From Leptospiraceae bacterium (lineage in GTDB: Bacteria > Spirochaetota > Leptospiria > Leptospirales > Leptospiraceae), in NCBI GenBank assembly GCA_024233835.1, contig JACKPC010000005.1, positions 398,702-462,701 on the forward strand: 64,000 bases of DNA, given 5' to 3'. The notes under the pieces are model-generated. The model had not been told where the DNA came from, made no database searches, and saw only the letters and a program-made list of their open reading frames with translations. This document shows, one piece after another, positions 41,991-50,241 of this stretch. How positions within the stretch are numbered: the stretch's first letter is position 1; every line of letters starts with the position of its first letter. Made by a program: the position numbers and the translations under genes.

Positions 41991-42022
41991 AAAAAAAAGC
42001 CCTGCTTGTCAGGCAGAGCTTT
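41991..42022 (-). terminator. Rho-independent terminator of the 42048-43015 operon
   Basis: On the minus strand AAAGCTCTGCCTGACAAGCA + GGGCTTTTTTTT: hairpin AAAGC(T)CTGC / GCAG(G)GCTTT with one mismatch, followed by a T run; lies after the stop at 42048. Confidence 0.8.
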
Positions 42023-42047
42023 GGAGTAATGGGATAAAAGAGGTAGA

Positions 42048-42287
42048 TTATTGAATTGAGCCAAACAGCTCCAATTGCTGGGACTGGTTGATTTCAGTCA
42101 GGATTCTGTCTACCAGTTCGGGTTTGGACAAAATCACATTCATCTGGTAAATTGCATCCTCTCTGTCTATACCATTTACTAAAACCTTAAGGGTTTTAGA
42201 TTCGATTATAAGCCATTCATCATATTCGTTTTTCATTATCTCCAGATGAAACGGGCAGTTTTTCAGTTTTAGAGGTTTAGCGTTCAT
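42048..42287 (-). CDS. Hypothetical protein, 79 aa
   Basis: Sequence NCPFHLEIMKNEYDEWLIIE and EDAIYQMNVILSKPELVDRI. No family recognised. Overlaps the Cys-rich gene upstream by 4 bases. Confidence 0.5.
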   Translation of the reverse strand: MNAKPLKLKNCPFHLEIMKNEYDEWLIIESKTLKVLVNGIDREDAIYQMNVILSKPELVDRILTEINQSQQLELFGSIQ

Positions 42288-42544
42288 GATTCATTCCCAA
42301 ATAAATTTTTCTGCCCATCATGTTTTAAGTCATGCTCGAATCGCTCATACATCGTGCAGGTTCCATCATCTTTAACCAATGTATCCAGTATTGCCATGGC
42401 AGTTTTATTATTGCAGGCCTCGTAATTATATTCAACCTGAACCTCTGCAATAGGACAGGGCTGATCACCGTATTTGCATTTTGCACACTGTTCGTCAAAT
42501 GCCATTCCATCAGTTCCATTTGCAAAATAACCCATATCATTCAC
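42284..42544 (-). CDS. Cys-rich small phage protein, 86 aa
   Basis: Start GTG at 42544, or ATG at 42535. Cys pattern CAKCKYGDQPCP...NYEACNN and later GTCTMYE suggests zinc or metal binding; similar proteins occur in many phages beside early genes. Function unknown. Translationally coupled to the small gene upstream. Confidence 0.6.
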   Translation of the reverse strand: MNDMGYFANGTDGMAFDEQCAKCKYGDQPCPIAEVQVEYNYEACNNKTAMAILDTLVKDDGTCTMYERFEHDLKHDGQKNLFGNES

Positions 42545-42677
42545 CGTCCTTTTTGGCTATAGTTTCAGCCAATATTTTATCTAAATATTCCGTAATATTC
42601 ATTCCCTGTTTGGTTGCTTCGGTTAAAAGCCTCTGGTATTTATGAAATTCAATTCCAACTGATTTGAAAATTTTCAT
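42537..42677 (-). CDS. Small RHH-like protein, 46 aa
   Basis: Reading MKIFKSVGIEFHKYQRLLTE then ATKQGMNITEYLDKILAETI, a ribbon-helix-helix-like pattern (beta strand plus two helices) of the Arc/ParD kind. ATG overlaps the stop of the upstream gene (ATGA) and the stop overlaps the next gene. A DNA-binding regulator is likely. Confidence 0.6.
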   Translation of the reverse strand: MKIFKSVGIEFHKYQRLLTEATKQGMNITEYLDKILAETIAKKDGE

Positions 42678-43015
42678 CTCTTAACACCTTTTTTTAAATT
42701 ATACATATACTTTTTCAGAGTATAGATGGAACATTTCAAATTTAGAATATTGATAATTTGTTCGTAGGAATTACCAATTTTTTGAAGTCCGAGGATTGTC
42801 TCTACAGGGAATCGGAACGTCTGTTTTGGTTCGGATGCAAACTCATAATTCCGTTTTTGCTTAAACGACAAATACATCAGTCGACAATACTCCTCTGAAT
42901 AGCCATATTTTTCAGAGAGTAGTTTGTAGTTTGGGCTTTTCCAGTTGCCTATGATTTGTTTCATCTCCTCATCGAAAGCCTGTTTATTTTGAATTTCTTG
43001 TAAATCGTCTGTCAT
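42674..43015 (-). CDS. HTH-like protein, 113 aa
   Basis: Two possible HTH segments: YKLLSEKYGYSEEYCRLMYL and LGLQKIGNSYEQIINILNLK...TLKKYMYNLKKG. Acidic N-terminus. First gene of a short minus-strand operon (42048-43015). Probably a phage regulator. Confidence 0.55.
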   Translation of the reverse strand: MTDDLQEIQNKQAFDEEMKQIIGNWKSPNYKLLSEKYGYSEEYCRLMYLSFKQKRNYEFASEPKQTFRFPVETILGLQKIGNSYEQIINILNLKCSIYTLKKYMYNLKKGVKR

Positions 43016-43062
43016 GATAAAACTCCTGATTGTAATAGATTAATATAATACTGTCTAAGAAT

Positions 43063-43089
43063 AAAAAAGGACTGTCCGCAAACAGTCCT
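43063..43089 (-). terminator. Rho-independent terminator after the membrane-gene operon
   Basis: On the minus strand AGGACTGT-TTGCGG-ACAGTCCT, then TTTTT. Lies between the stop at 43145 and the next gene start at 43015. Confidence 0.8.
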
Positions 43090-43144
43090 GTGAAATACAA
43101 TGTTTGTCGGGTAAGTGTCCGGCACTGGACAGATTCGGACACTT

Positions 43145-43549
43145 TTAGACACGTTCGGACACCCTATTTTTCGATTGAAACGCCGGTGAAATTACCCTGA
43201 TTCGTGAATCAGACGAATTTGGCAAAGCACCGGATTTTTTTTCACGAGTCGGAATTACCCTGCATTCACCCTCATGCTCGGAAAACAGAAGCTCTTTAAT
43301 TTCCGGTCTCATTTCAAAAACATGGTAATGAATTTCATGGTGAGTAGTATTATTGGAATTATTATAGGTCACAGAGCTATTGTGAGAACCCTTATGATAT
43401 TCCAAATAATGACTCACGGTTTTTGAGTTACTCAGAGTTTTGGAAACCGCATCACTCACACGATTCAGAAAGCGGTTCACCACTACTCCGGCCATAAACA
43501 TGAGCATCATCACTCCCCCTATGCCAACATATTGCTCTAAAAATCCCAT
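43145..43549 (-). CDS. Membrane protein, 134 aa
   Basis: One N-terminal transmembrane segment (GIGGVMMLMFMAGVVVNRFL) then a basic stretch and a Ser/Asn/His-rich linker (SHNSSVTYNNSNNTTHHEIH). Third gene of a membrane-protein operon (45163-43145). Function unknown. Confidence 0.6.
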   Translation of the reverse strand: MGFLEQYVGIGGVMMLMFMAGVVVNRFLNRVSDAVSKTLSNSKTVSHYLEYHKGSHNSSVTYNNSNNTTHHEIHYHVFEMRPEIKELLFSEHEGECRVIPTREKKSGALPNSSDSRIRVISPAFQSKNRVSERV

Positions 43550-43550
43550 A

Positions 43551-44213
43551 TTACCTCCTTTTCCCGGTAGGGGAGGGCTTGGCAGGCTTAGCCGGTTTCA
43601 ATGATCCAGGAGAAAAGAAGTTATTATCGAAGTCTGATTTGTATTTCGCTACCTCATAATTATCTTCTATTTTCATTTGTTTATGATAAATCAGGTTCTT
43701 ATCCTGACCGAACTCCTGAGAGCTTGTTAGAGCCTGGATAATACGCTCATTCTGGGCATGAATACCGGTATCCTGAAGGATTTTATACTTGATGGCATCC
43801 AGAACCGGCTGTTCATAAATAGAAAACCCATAGCGTCCGGAGTCTTCCAGAACATGTTTGGCTGCATTCACTACAGAAATAGGTTTCACTTCAATCTGAA
43901 CGTGGTTTTCTGTGTTATTGCTGACCTGGTTACTGTTGATTGTAGCCTGTTTATATTCCAGTAAACCTGGACCCACATTCACAGCTCCATTTTTGTTCTG
44001 AATCCATATATTTGTGATAGATTTAAAATCAAAACCAACGGCAAAACGGAACGCTAATATGGTCACGAATGCTACGGTTGCCAACACGAAAAAATTCTCT
44101 AAATCGTTATACTTCACCGGAACGTATTTCACAAACACAAGAACCATAGGAATCGCGAGTAAAATCAATAGTGTCCAGAGAATGTTCGGATGTTTTTTAA
44201 AGATGTCTATCAC
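43551..44213 (-). CDS. Membrane protein, 220 aa
   Basis: Two transmembrane segments near the N-terminus (ILWTLLILLAIPMVLVFVKY and FFVLATVAFVTILAFRFAVG); the rest is soluble, with a linker (NSNQVSNNTENHVQIEV) and a helical domain (DAIKYKILQDTGIHAQNERI). Overlaps the upstream gene by 17 bases. No family recognised. Confidence 0.6.
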   Translation of the reverse strand: MIDIFKKHPNILWTLLILLAIPMVLVFVKYVPVKYNDLENFFVLATVAFVTILAFRFAVGFDFKSITNIWIQNKNGAVNVGPGLLEYKQATINSNQVSNNTENHVQIEVKPISVVNAAKHVLEDSGRYGFSIYEQPVLDAIKYKILQDTGIHAQNERIIQALTSSQEFGQDKNLIYHKQMKIEDNYEVAKYKSDFDNNFFSPGSLKPAKPAKPSPTGKRR

Positions 44214-45000
44214 TGTCTATACCTCCATTAATTACTTTGAAAAGCATACGTTGCTTGTCCGGTTCTGTTTTAGTTTGTTTCTTTGCTGTCCGAGGTTTAG
44301 TTTCCAGACCTGCCTCTTTCATATACATGTAAACCTTTTGTCTGGAAATGTTCAGAGACGATGCAATTTTAGTTACAGGCGTATTCTTCTGTAATTCCAG
44401 AAGAACCTTATCACGCTCGCTCAATTCCTCCGGACGGGATTTAAGTTCAGCAATAATCAACTCACTGGAAAAATACAAACCTGCCGGGAAAAAGAGGCTC
44501 AAGAAAATAGCAGCCAAAATCTTGTGAATCAATTGAAACCAGTCCGGGTGTTTCAATTGCGGATTAGACATATACTGAGTATACAATTTTAGATTCTCAT
44601 TATACACTTTCAAATCTTCACTGTATTGAGCTTTAGCTAAATCAAATTCTTTCTCCAACTTCTTCTGAGTATCCCAGAAAATAGAAGTTTGTAAAACGGG
44701 CTTGGTTGGTTCTACAGGCTTTTGAATCTCTACAATTCCTGAGTTATCCAACCAGAATTGATGAACCGGTTTAATAGAAATATACAGAGCCAGAATAATT
44801 GTTGAAATAGTATAAATTCTACCGATTTTATTGTCCATAAACACGAAAAACGTAATACCCAAAACAGCAACTACCGAAATCAAAGAGCTAATCAACCAGT
44901 GATTGCTGATAACAAAGAATTCGAAAATTCGGAATCCTTCACCCAGGGCACAAATAGGATAGATAACCATTGCCAGGATAATCTTAATCAAATTAATCAT
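44197..45000 (-). CDS. Membrane protein with cytosolic HTH tail, 267 aa
   Basis: Start at 45000 (MINLIKIILAMV), seven bases after GGAGG; the earlier reading to 45045 lies within the upstream gene. Several transmembrane segments (WLISSLISVVAVLGITFFVF, IYTISTIILALYISIKPVHQ), a coiled region, another hydrophobic segment, then LLELQKNTPVTKIASSLNIS RQKVYMYM, a resolvase-like HTH at the C-terminus. A membrane-tethered DNA-binding protein, like the repressor. Function unknown. Confidence 0.65.
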   Translation of the reverse strand: MINLIKIILAMVIYPICALGEGFRIFEFFVISNHWLISSLISVVAVLGITFFVFMDNKIGRIYTISTIILALYISIKPVHQFWLDNSGIVEIQKPVEPTKPVLQTSIFWDTQKKLEKEFDLAKAQYSEDLKVYNENLKLYTQYMSNPQLKHPDWFQLIHKILAAIFLSLFFPAGLYFSSELIIAELKSRPEELSERDKVLLELQKNTPVTKIASSLNISRQKVYMYMKEAGLETKPRTAKKQTKTEPDKQRMLFKVINGGIDSDRHL

Positions 45001-45163
45001 GTTCTGCCTCCAAATCCTCAATGCGCTTACGTAAATCAGCCTCAAAAACCTGCTTGGTTACGGGTTTAAAACCATGTTTCGCTTGAAATAAACTTAAAAA
45101 TTTCTCTAAAAGAGATTTATCAACCGTAACGGTTCTATATTTTGCTTGATCATCATTAGCCAT
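44993..45163 (-). CDS. Small protein, 56 aa, leading the membrane-gene operon
   Basis: Reads MANDDQAKYRTVTVDKSLLE..., helical, with AGGAG nine bases upstream, and overlaps the next start (ATGATTAA). It was short but has a good ribosome site and coupling. Possibly a RHH-type regulator. Confidence 0.65.
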   Translation of the reverse strand: MANDDQAKYRTVTVDKSLLEKFLSLFQAKHGFKPVTKQVFEADLRKRIEDLEAEHD

Positions 45164-45277
45164 AATGCTACACTCCTAAAAAAAACTGACAGATTATATA
45201 ACACCATAAATAAGAATCAAGTAAATATCGCATATAAGACAGAAGTTATATAAAAAAATATCAATAAAGGAACTATC

Positions 45278-45619
45278 ATGAATCAGAACGAAATAAAATT
45301 CAGTCACCTCTACTATAAAATGGAAGATGTGGAATATAAGTTTCCCATAACGCTATTAGATGTATTTGTAACCAGGGCAGAGAACTTGACAGGTGAGTTC
45401 AAGGAATACGATACAAAGTATTTTGATGGGAAGACAATGCAGAATTATAAACTTCCCAAAACCGGAGAGGTATTAATCCTATTATTTCTCGACCATAAGA
45501 ACCGACTCTTCACAACTGTCAGAACCCGCTATGGAAAAAATAAACAGGATAAGTTTGTCTATTACAAACAAAAATGCGGACAACGATTTAAGGTGAATCT
45601 ACTAAACCAAACAGCATAA
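45278..45619 (+). CDS. Hypothetical protein, 113 aa
   Basis: Starts after AAAGGAACTATC. Sequence of beta type with EVLILLFLDHKNRLFTTVRT and many Lys. No family recognised. Divergent from the operon at 45163, so the 114-bp gap should contain two promoters. Confidence 0.6.
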   Translation: MNQNEIKFSHLYYKMEDVEYKFPITLLDVFVTRAENLTGEFKEYDTKYFDGKTMQNYKLPKTGEVLILLFLDHKNRLFTTVRTRYGKNKQDKFVYYKQKCGQRFKVNLLNQTA

Positions 45620-45703
45620 TATTTTATAAAAAAGGAATATAATATAAAAAAGTGGTTGCATTTTATACACCGTATATTAGTATATTTATATCGGAGGTAA
45701 ATG

Positions 45704-45808
45704 ATGACACTAATAATATTAATCATTTTCTTTCTAACCACTCTCGGAGTAGTCGCTTGGACGGGCTGGCTTCTCTGGAAATGGTTAGAAGAAAATGACA
45801 GAAACTAA
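45704..45808 (+). CDS. Small membrane protein, 34 aa
   Basis: Reads MTLIILIIFFLTTLGVVAWT then GWLLWKWLEENDRN; one transmembrane segment, six bases after GGAGG (an ATG at 45701 is also possible). A TTGCAT at 45655 and TATATT-like boxes may be its promoter. Confidence 0.65.
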   Translation: MTLIILIIFFLTTLGVVAWTGWLLWKWLEENDRN

Positions 45809-45815
45809 AAAAGAG

Positions 45816-45833
45816 GCTGCCCGCAAGGGCAGC
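45816..45833 (+). terminator. Terminator hairpin GCTGCCC-GCAA-GGGCAGC
   Basis: Perfect 7-bp stem with GCAA loop, eight bases after the 34-aa gene stop and followed by a T-rich stretch. Confidence 0.75.
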
Positions 45834-45884
45834 TTCCGTTTCTTCAATTATTAGTGCTCATTTATTCTCTGTCAAGGAGATTTT

Positions 45885-46229
45885 ATGATTTGGGTTTACT
45901 CAATATTCTTAGTAATTTCAACCAGTATTTTACTGTATGACCATTACATCCTCTACAACCTCTTAAAGCTACCCATGCAGCTTTGTATCGTTATCTCGGT
46001 TCTTGGGATAGGTTTTTCTTTTATACTCGCATACATCAAACAAAGACTTATGTATTCTCTATTACTGCTTACAACATTTGGGACATCATTTTTAAGTATA
46101 GTTGAGCTATTTAAAAATAATAGTATCCAGGAACCAATTCAATATATCGCGGTAAGAGTTATTACATACGCTTTATTCTTTTTGTCTACAACTGAGGGTG
46201 TAAAACTAACCATCGGGAAGGAAACATGA
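45885..46229 (+). CDS. Membrane protein, 114 aa
   Basis: Four hydrophobic segments (IFLVISTSILLYDHYILYNL, LCIVISVLGIGFSFILAYIK, LLLLTTFGTSFLSIVELF, VRVITYALFFLSTTEGV). AGGAG lies seven bases before the ATG. Followed with overlap by a HTH gene. No family recognised; by position an exclusion or lysogenic gene. Confidence 0.65.
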   Translation: MIWVYSIFLVISTSILLYDHYILYNLLKLPMQLCIVISVLGIGFSFILAYIKQRLMYSLLLLTTFGTSFLSIVELFKNNSIQEPIQYIAVRVITYALFFLSTTEGVKLTIGKET

Positions 46230-46447
46230 AAGCATTAGAGATAGCATCCAAAATCCAGGAGTATAAAATAATTTTACTACAGGATTTCACAAGGTTAGTT
46301 GAGCAACATGGTTTAAGACCGAGCGCTAAAATATTGGGCATCAGTCACTCAGGAATCTATAAGGTTATCAATGGACATCCCGTCAAAATAGAAACTCTGG
46401 CTGAGTATATACTCAGATTTTCTGAGTATGAAAAAGAAAATAAATAG
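46226..46447 (+). CDS. HTH protein, 73 aa
   Basis: Contains VEQHGLRPSAKILGISHSGI and YKVINGHPVKIETLAEYILR, a helix-turn-helix of XRE/Cro size. Overlaps the membrane protein gene by 4 bases. Last gene before the phage end; the remaining 160 bases hold the terminal repeat only. Confidence 0.65.
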   Translation: MKALEIASKIQEYKIILLQDFTRLVEQHGLRPSAKILGISHSGIYKVINGHPVKIETLAEYILRFSEYEKENK

Positions 46448-46562
46448 CTGATAAGTTGCCCATGCTTTTAATTTTTACTCAAAAATTTGACTGAGTGGGC
46501 TTATAAAAACTCTTCAAATTCTATACTTTTTTCTTTAAATCCGGTGAATTATCGTTGTATTT

Positions 46563-46611
46563 CAGTTGGATTTAATTCTGTTATGGTATAAAATTATTGT
46601 TAGTTTATACA
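46563..46611 (-). repeat. Prophage terminal inverted repeat, c (attL-like) end
   Basis: Read on the minus strand it starts TGTATAAACTAACAATAATT and matches the other end (5798-5845). The final A (46611) is followed by TCTTCC, the duplicated target. Confidence 0.9.
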
Positions 46612-46617
46612 TCTTCC
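46612..46617. repeat. Target-site duplication, right side (TCTTCC)
   Basis: Identical to 5792-5797; abuts the GTTTATACA terminus. Confidence 0.9.
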
Positions 46618-47081
46618 AATACCTTTTCAGTTTGAATGATAATACGAGTTCCATTTCGTTCAATTTCAACTTCCCTGATATGTTTTACTATATATTCAAG
46701 AGGTGCGGAAAACAAATAGTATTGTTTTGGATAATAATGTTTATCAATTATCTTTCCGCATCCAACCACTCCACCCGGATCATTTTTGGGCCTACACTCA
46801 TCAATACGATAAATTTTATCTCCATCTTTTAAAAAAGAGTGTCTTTTAAATCCTTTAACTTCAAAATATTCTCCAACTCCATCATTTGGATATATAAACC
46901 TTACTCCTGAACGTACTCCATAAATACCAAAATCATGCCTGTCCAGTTTGTGGTATTTCTCATTATTATAAAATACTATATAACAAGCTTTAACAAGCCT
47001 GCATCTATTGGATTCAGCAAAAATTGAAATGCTATGAATGATAGAAAAGAGAATTGTCACTATTAGATATCTAATCAACAT
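46612..47081 (-). pseudogene. 5' part of the immunity-like gene split by the prophage
   Basis: Codes for a signal peptide (YLIVTILFSIIHSISIFAES) and a Cys-bearing periplasmic domain related to the gene at 62951 (YCKELEYCYIVFKDS-like, HSFLKDGDKIYRIDEC, KQYYLFSAPLEYIVKHI, EVEIERNGTRIIIQTE). Translation now ends at a stop inside the phage end (after EKVLEDV). With the 3' fragment at 5701-5797 the intact protein would have the common IFFFWEWGDYF tail. It follows a decayed toxin gene. Confidence 0.85.
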
Positions 47082-47566
47082 TTTTATACTTTCTCCTTTT
47101 TATAGAAAGTCCATCTTCCCTTCGAAGCTTATTGATATTTGTTTCAATATCTTTGCCCTTAATCTGTATATAAGTTTCCTTTCCGTTCTTAGTTATCTTT
47201 TGATATGCAGGAATTCCCACCAGTAATAATTCTTCAAGGTCATTTACTTTTTCAATTTTTCCATCTGAAGTCAGATTGTATACGGGCAATGCTTTTTTAT
47301 CATCACCTATTTGATTATTTTGATATTGGAAAGGGTGGTTCCAGGTTGTCTCTATTATCTCCCCGTTAGATAAACGGATTTCAAAAAGCGTATCTACCTC
47401 GTGATAAAAAAGTTCTGTGACTTTTTTATACACAATCTTTCTGGAAGCCTCGTCTTTTGATAGCACTATATCCCCAATTTGAATCTCTTCGATTTTTTTG
47501 AAACCGTTTTTTGTGGAGATTAGAGTCCCCGCGACAAAACAGGGGTTCCTGAGCGTTAAACGAAGG
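47071..47566 (-). pseudogene. Toxin gene remnant: HINT start fused to M91-like end
   Basis: From about 47566 the minus strand reads LTLRNPCFVAGTLISTKNGF and KKIEEIQIGDIVLSKDE, the HINT N-terminal block with its catalytic Cys, continuing to ETTWNHPF. There it jumps to QYQNNQIGDDKKALPVYNLT, DLEELLLVGIPAYQ and ETNINKLRREDGL, the end of an M91-like toxin as at 63464. The middle (HINT C-terminal block with VLVHN and the HExxH) is missing, and there is no N-terminal part. It is an internally deleted toxin gene. Confidence 0.75.
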
Positions 47567-47602
47567 ATTTTTACAGTAGATTAGAATAGGTAATATATAG
47601 CT

Positions 47603-48109
47603 TTAAGAGAGTTCTAAATGTAGATAAGACTTGCCATCCATATCTCTCCAGCCTGTTTTGGAAAGCTCTAAAGCTTTTGTTTTTAACCAGGATTCAGCAG
47701 TGCCTATGCAGTGTAGATAATCGCTATCATTAAAAGAAATAAAATAATCTAAATAGTCATTGGTAATATATAGAACATTAATCGGGAATTCATGGAGAAA
47801 CTTAACTATTGACTGTTTTTCTGGAAAAATGTATATTGTAGAATCATCTGATTTTTCAAAAAATAAAATATATTCCTTATATTCTAAAAAATCATCTAAC
47901 CATTTCCATGACTCATCACTACGAATACTAAATCCCTTTCCTGTAGTAGCAACAGCTTCCCAAAAAAGAGAGGAATAATCCCTGCCATCGGCAAATTTTT
48001 CTGATACTTTTTGCCGAAAAAATATTGATTCAAGTGGAGACATCTCTTCCATTCGGTAATTAGTTGCGTCTAAAGCTTCTTGAATATTTTCTTTAAAATA
48101 ATCTCTCAT
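47603..48109 (-). CDS. Immunity-like protein of the Ntox47-like cassette, 168 aa
   Basis: Paralogue of 56176-56679: both start with an ALDATNYRMEEM-type motif (here AxxSTGYRMEDM in the others), have FLEYKEYILFFEKSDDSTIY and end KTGWRDMDGKSYLHLELS. The middle parts differ, as expected for partners of different toxins. Cytosolic, no signal. It overlaps the toxin gene by 4 bases. No database family can be named with certainty. Confidence 0.65.
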   Translation of the reverse strand: MRDYFKENIQEALDATNYRMEEMSPLESIFFRQKVSEKFADGRDYSSLFWEAVATTGKGFSIRSDESWKWLDDFLEYKEYILFFEKSDDSTIYIFPEKQSIVKFLHEFPINVLYITNDYLDYFISFNDSDYLHCIGTAESWLKTKALELSKTGWRDMDGKSYLHLELS

Positions 48110-48771
48110 TTTATCGCCCTAAAGTATGGAACACAATCCATAAAAATGTGTCCTCTGACTCTTTTTCCTCCTTTACCGGAGGTCTGATAGCCTATATGAA
48201 AAACGTCAGGACCATTAAAAACATGAGGAGCATCAATATTTACTTCCGCTCCACCAGAGCCTTGCCATCTAACAATGCCTGTCTTCCCATTAATATCTTT
48301 CGCCCATTCTTTTGCCTGAAAAGACTCAACAGGCACACCTGTTTTTTCAAATGCCAGCTTTAAAGCTTCTACAAATGGAACACCGGTTCCACGCAGGTCA
48401 ATATCCCCAGCCTGAATTTCATAGCCTGTTAGACTTCCAATTTGACAGAAATAATTCTCATTGCAAGCAAATAATTTTATACCTTTTACTTTCTCCAAAA
48501 GTTCACAAAACCTATCTTTCTCCCATTTTTCAAGAGGAACACGCTCCTCCATCTTTGCTTCTAAATTGCTCAGTTCGAGCTTTTCCACCTCAAGCTTATC
48601 TGGGTTCTTAAGCTGGCTTATAGTTATGATAAGGATACTTCCGATAAGAAAAACAAGAAATAAGATTATAAAATTCTTTTTATATTCAGATTTACTTTTA
48701 TTTGAATGCCTGTATGTCTTTTTATAATTATAGTTTTTGTATTCTTTTATTGGTTTATAATCTATTTTCAT
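48106..48771 (-). CDS. Membrane-anchored Ntox47-like toxin, 221 aa
   Basis: Start at 48771 (MKIDYKPIKEYKNYNY). One transmembrane segment (FIILFLVFLIGSILIITISQ), then a stalk and a soluble C-terminal domain with GTGVPFVEALKLAFEKTGVP, RWQGSGGAEVNIDAPHVFNG, PDVFHIGYQTSGK and RGHIFMDCVPYFR. The DxPH...HIGxQ...RGHIxLDxVP pattern resembles polymorphic toxin type 47. Followed by a coupled immunity-like gene. A close paralogue is at 56672. The N-terminal membrane anchor is unusual for a free toxin domain. Confidence 0.6.
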   Translation of the reverse strand: MKIDYKPIKEYKNYNYKKTYRHSNKSKSEYKKNFIILFLVFLIGSILIITISQLKNPDKLEVEKLELSNLEAKMEERVPLEKWEKDRFCELLEKVKGIKLFACNENYFCQIGSLTGYEIQAGDIDLRGTGVPFVEALKLAFEKTGVPVESFQAKEWAKDINGKTGIVRWQGSGGAEVNIDAPHVFNGPDVFHIGYQTSGKGGKRVRGHIFMDCVPYFRAIK

Positions 48772-48860
48772 TATCACATATAACAATATATATGTTTAGC
48801 AGTCAAATTATTTTTATCTTCACTCAGATTTTCAAAACCTATCTGCACTTTTCACACTCC

Positions 48861-49535
48861 TTAAGAACTTAATGCCAGATACATGTAGCTTCCCAGAAAA
48901 AGAAAGGGTAGATTCCAACTTAAAAGAATTATATTTCGGTTCTGTTCGTAAACATCTTTAGCAAGTCGGTAATAGTATTTGCCGGAATAGTAGATTCCCC
49001 ATAGCAAATAGAATATCCATAAGCCTAAGAGTATAGCCAGACGAAGTTTTGTTGGCTCATCTGTTATTGGGTAAAATGTGTTGGTAAGAAAGATTAGAAA
49101 AATAGATAAGATTATATAAGTATTGCTGTATATACTAAAAACGGTGTTGGTTTTTATATTCCTGTTTTTTTCTCCGAAGAGGTATAAAAAAAGATAGCTC
49201 GCAACTATCATGTATACCTCGAAAGCAAAGAGGCTTATAAGTATATAGACTATATTATAGGGATAAATGCTGAGTATATGAGGGATTTTAGATGTTGGCT
49301 GTTTCTCAAGTGCCTTTCGAAGCATCTCATTTAAGACCTGCATGTCTTTATAGTTGAGTAAGTAGACGCTAATATTCAGTAAGACATATACTCCTAATAG
49401 GATAAAGGTATATTGGATAGTTTTTTTAGCAAAGTCTTCTTTTTGGAGTTCCTGTAGCTCGGCTTCAGTCGGGAACAACATTTCTTTTGTGAGCCGGTAA
49501 TGATTCCGAAGGCTTTCTCGAATTGTTTTTAGCAT
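48861..49535 (-). CDS. Multi-spanning membrane protein of the cassette (Yip1-like), 224 aa
   Basis: Cytosolic N-terminus (TIRESLRNHYRLTKEMLFPT) then about five transmembrane segments (YTFILLGVYVLLNISVYLLN; IVYILISLFAFEVYMIVASY; TYIILSIFLIFLTNTFYPIT; LAILLGLWIFYLLWGIYYSG; IILLSWNLPFLFLGSYMYLA). The layout is like Yip1/DUF1282 proteins, which is a weak statement. Near-identical paralogue at 57430 and a fragment at 3727-3846. Could serve to export or receive the toxin. Confidence 0.65.
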   Translation of the reverse strand: MLKTIRESLRNHYRLTKEMLFPTEAELQELQKEDFAKKTIQYTFILLGVYVLLNISVYLLNYKDMQVLNEMLRKALEKQPTSKIPHILSIYPYNIVYILISLFAFEVYMIVASYLFLYLFGEKNRNIKTNTVFSIYSNTYIILSIFLIFLTNTFYPITDEPTKLRLAILLGLWIFYLLWGIYYSGKYYYRLAKDVYEQNRNIILLSWNLPFLFLGSYMYLALSS

Positions 49536-49554
49536 TTTTTATTTTCCTTTCTTT

Positions 49555-49615
49555 CCCGGTCTAATCCCGGCCAATTTGACCGGCCCTGAAGAACCGGTCT
49601 GAGGTCGGTCTGATG
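49555..49615. repeat. CCGG-type dispersed palindromic repeat, copy 4
   Basis: Between MORN and membrane-protein genes, almost identical to 4939-4987 (GACCGGCCCTGAAGAACCGG). Confidence 0.7.
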
Positions 49616-49617
49616 GC

Positions 49618-50241
49618 TTATCCATTATCTTTTGAAAACTGTCCTTCTCTCCACTTGCCTTGAAAGATTAACTTCCCTGTCTTATCTTTCAATATTCCCT
49701 CCCCGTGACGCTTGCCATCTTTCCATTCCCCGATATACTTGCTTCCGTCATCGTAAATGTAGATTCCTTCTCCTTCGTAGATAGTCCCGTTTTTATAGAT
49801 TCCCTTCATTTCCCTGCCTCCGGGCAGGGTAACAATTCCCTCACCCTCCGGTTCTCCGTTTTTCCACATACCTGTGTAGCGGGTTTGGTCATTCCAGGTG
49901 TAGATGCCCTTTCCCCATTTCTTGTCCTTATGAAAGAAGCCGCTGTAGGTTTCCCCACCGGGGTAGCTGTAGGTGCCGAAGCCCTGCTTTTTTCCTTTGT
50001 GCCAGCTACCTTCGTAGCGGTTGCCCTTAGCATCGGTAAACGTGCCAAATCCGTGCTGTAGCCCGTCTTTGAATTCACCTTCATAGCGAAGACCTTTGGT
50101 GAATTCTAAAATCCCCCTGCCGTTCTTACAGTCACCCTGCACGCAGTTCCCCTTCGGGTTTTGTAGCACTACCACGAGGGTAAATATGGCTCCCAATAGA
50201 AGGGAGAATATAAGAATTAGCTTATGGAATCGTTTTTTCAT
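49618..50241 (-). CDS. MORN-repeat protein (copy 2)
   Basis: 207 residues from the ATG at 50241. Hydrophobic start (LILIFSLLLGAIFTLVVVL) then MORN units as in 4991-5614, with a few substitutions (for example FTDAKGNRYEGSW). Heads the intact cassette MORN, membrane protein, toxin, immunity. The 158 bases upstream to 50411 hold the end of a boundary unit (GGGAGATTATTTT) and no gene. Confidence 0.85.
   Translation of the reverse strand: MKKRFHKLILIFSLLLGAIFTLVVVLQNPKGNCVQGDCKNGRGILEFTKGLRYEGEFKDGLQHGFGTFTDAKGNRYEGSWHKGKKQGFGTYSYPGGETYSGFFHKDKKWGKGIYTWNDQTRYTGMWKNGEPEGEGIVTLPGGREMKGIYKNGTIYEGEGIYIYDDGSKYIGEWKDGKRHGEGILKDKTGKLIFQGKWREGQFSKDNG

Larger units (their letters stand above)
5798..46611 (-). 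mobile_element. Complete Mu-like transposable prophage (40,814 bp), probably defective
   Basis: The boundaries are set by inverted termini (TGTATAAAC...GTTTATACA), a flanking TCTTCC duplication, and in-frame repair of the interrupted host gene when the element is removed. Contents follow the Mu plan: repressor at one end, then Ner-like, GemA, MuA transposase and MuB ATPase, and heads and contractile-tail genes at the other end. The terminase is of GpA type. The tape-measure gene is broken by a 108-bp insertion, so production of tailed particles is unlikely unless that insertion is removed. Confidence 0.95.

Noticed and set aside
43090..43145. GTGTCCGG / TTCGGACAC repeats as iterons or an origin
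   Set aside because: Only two or three short copies and no replication initiator gene nearby.
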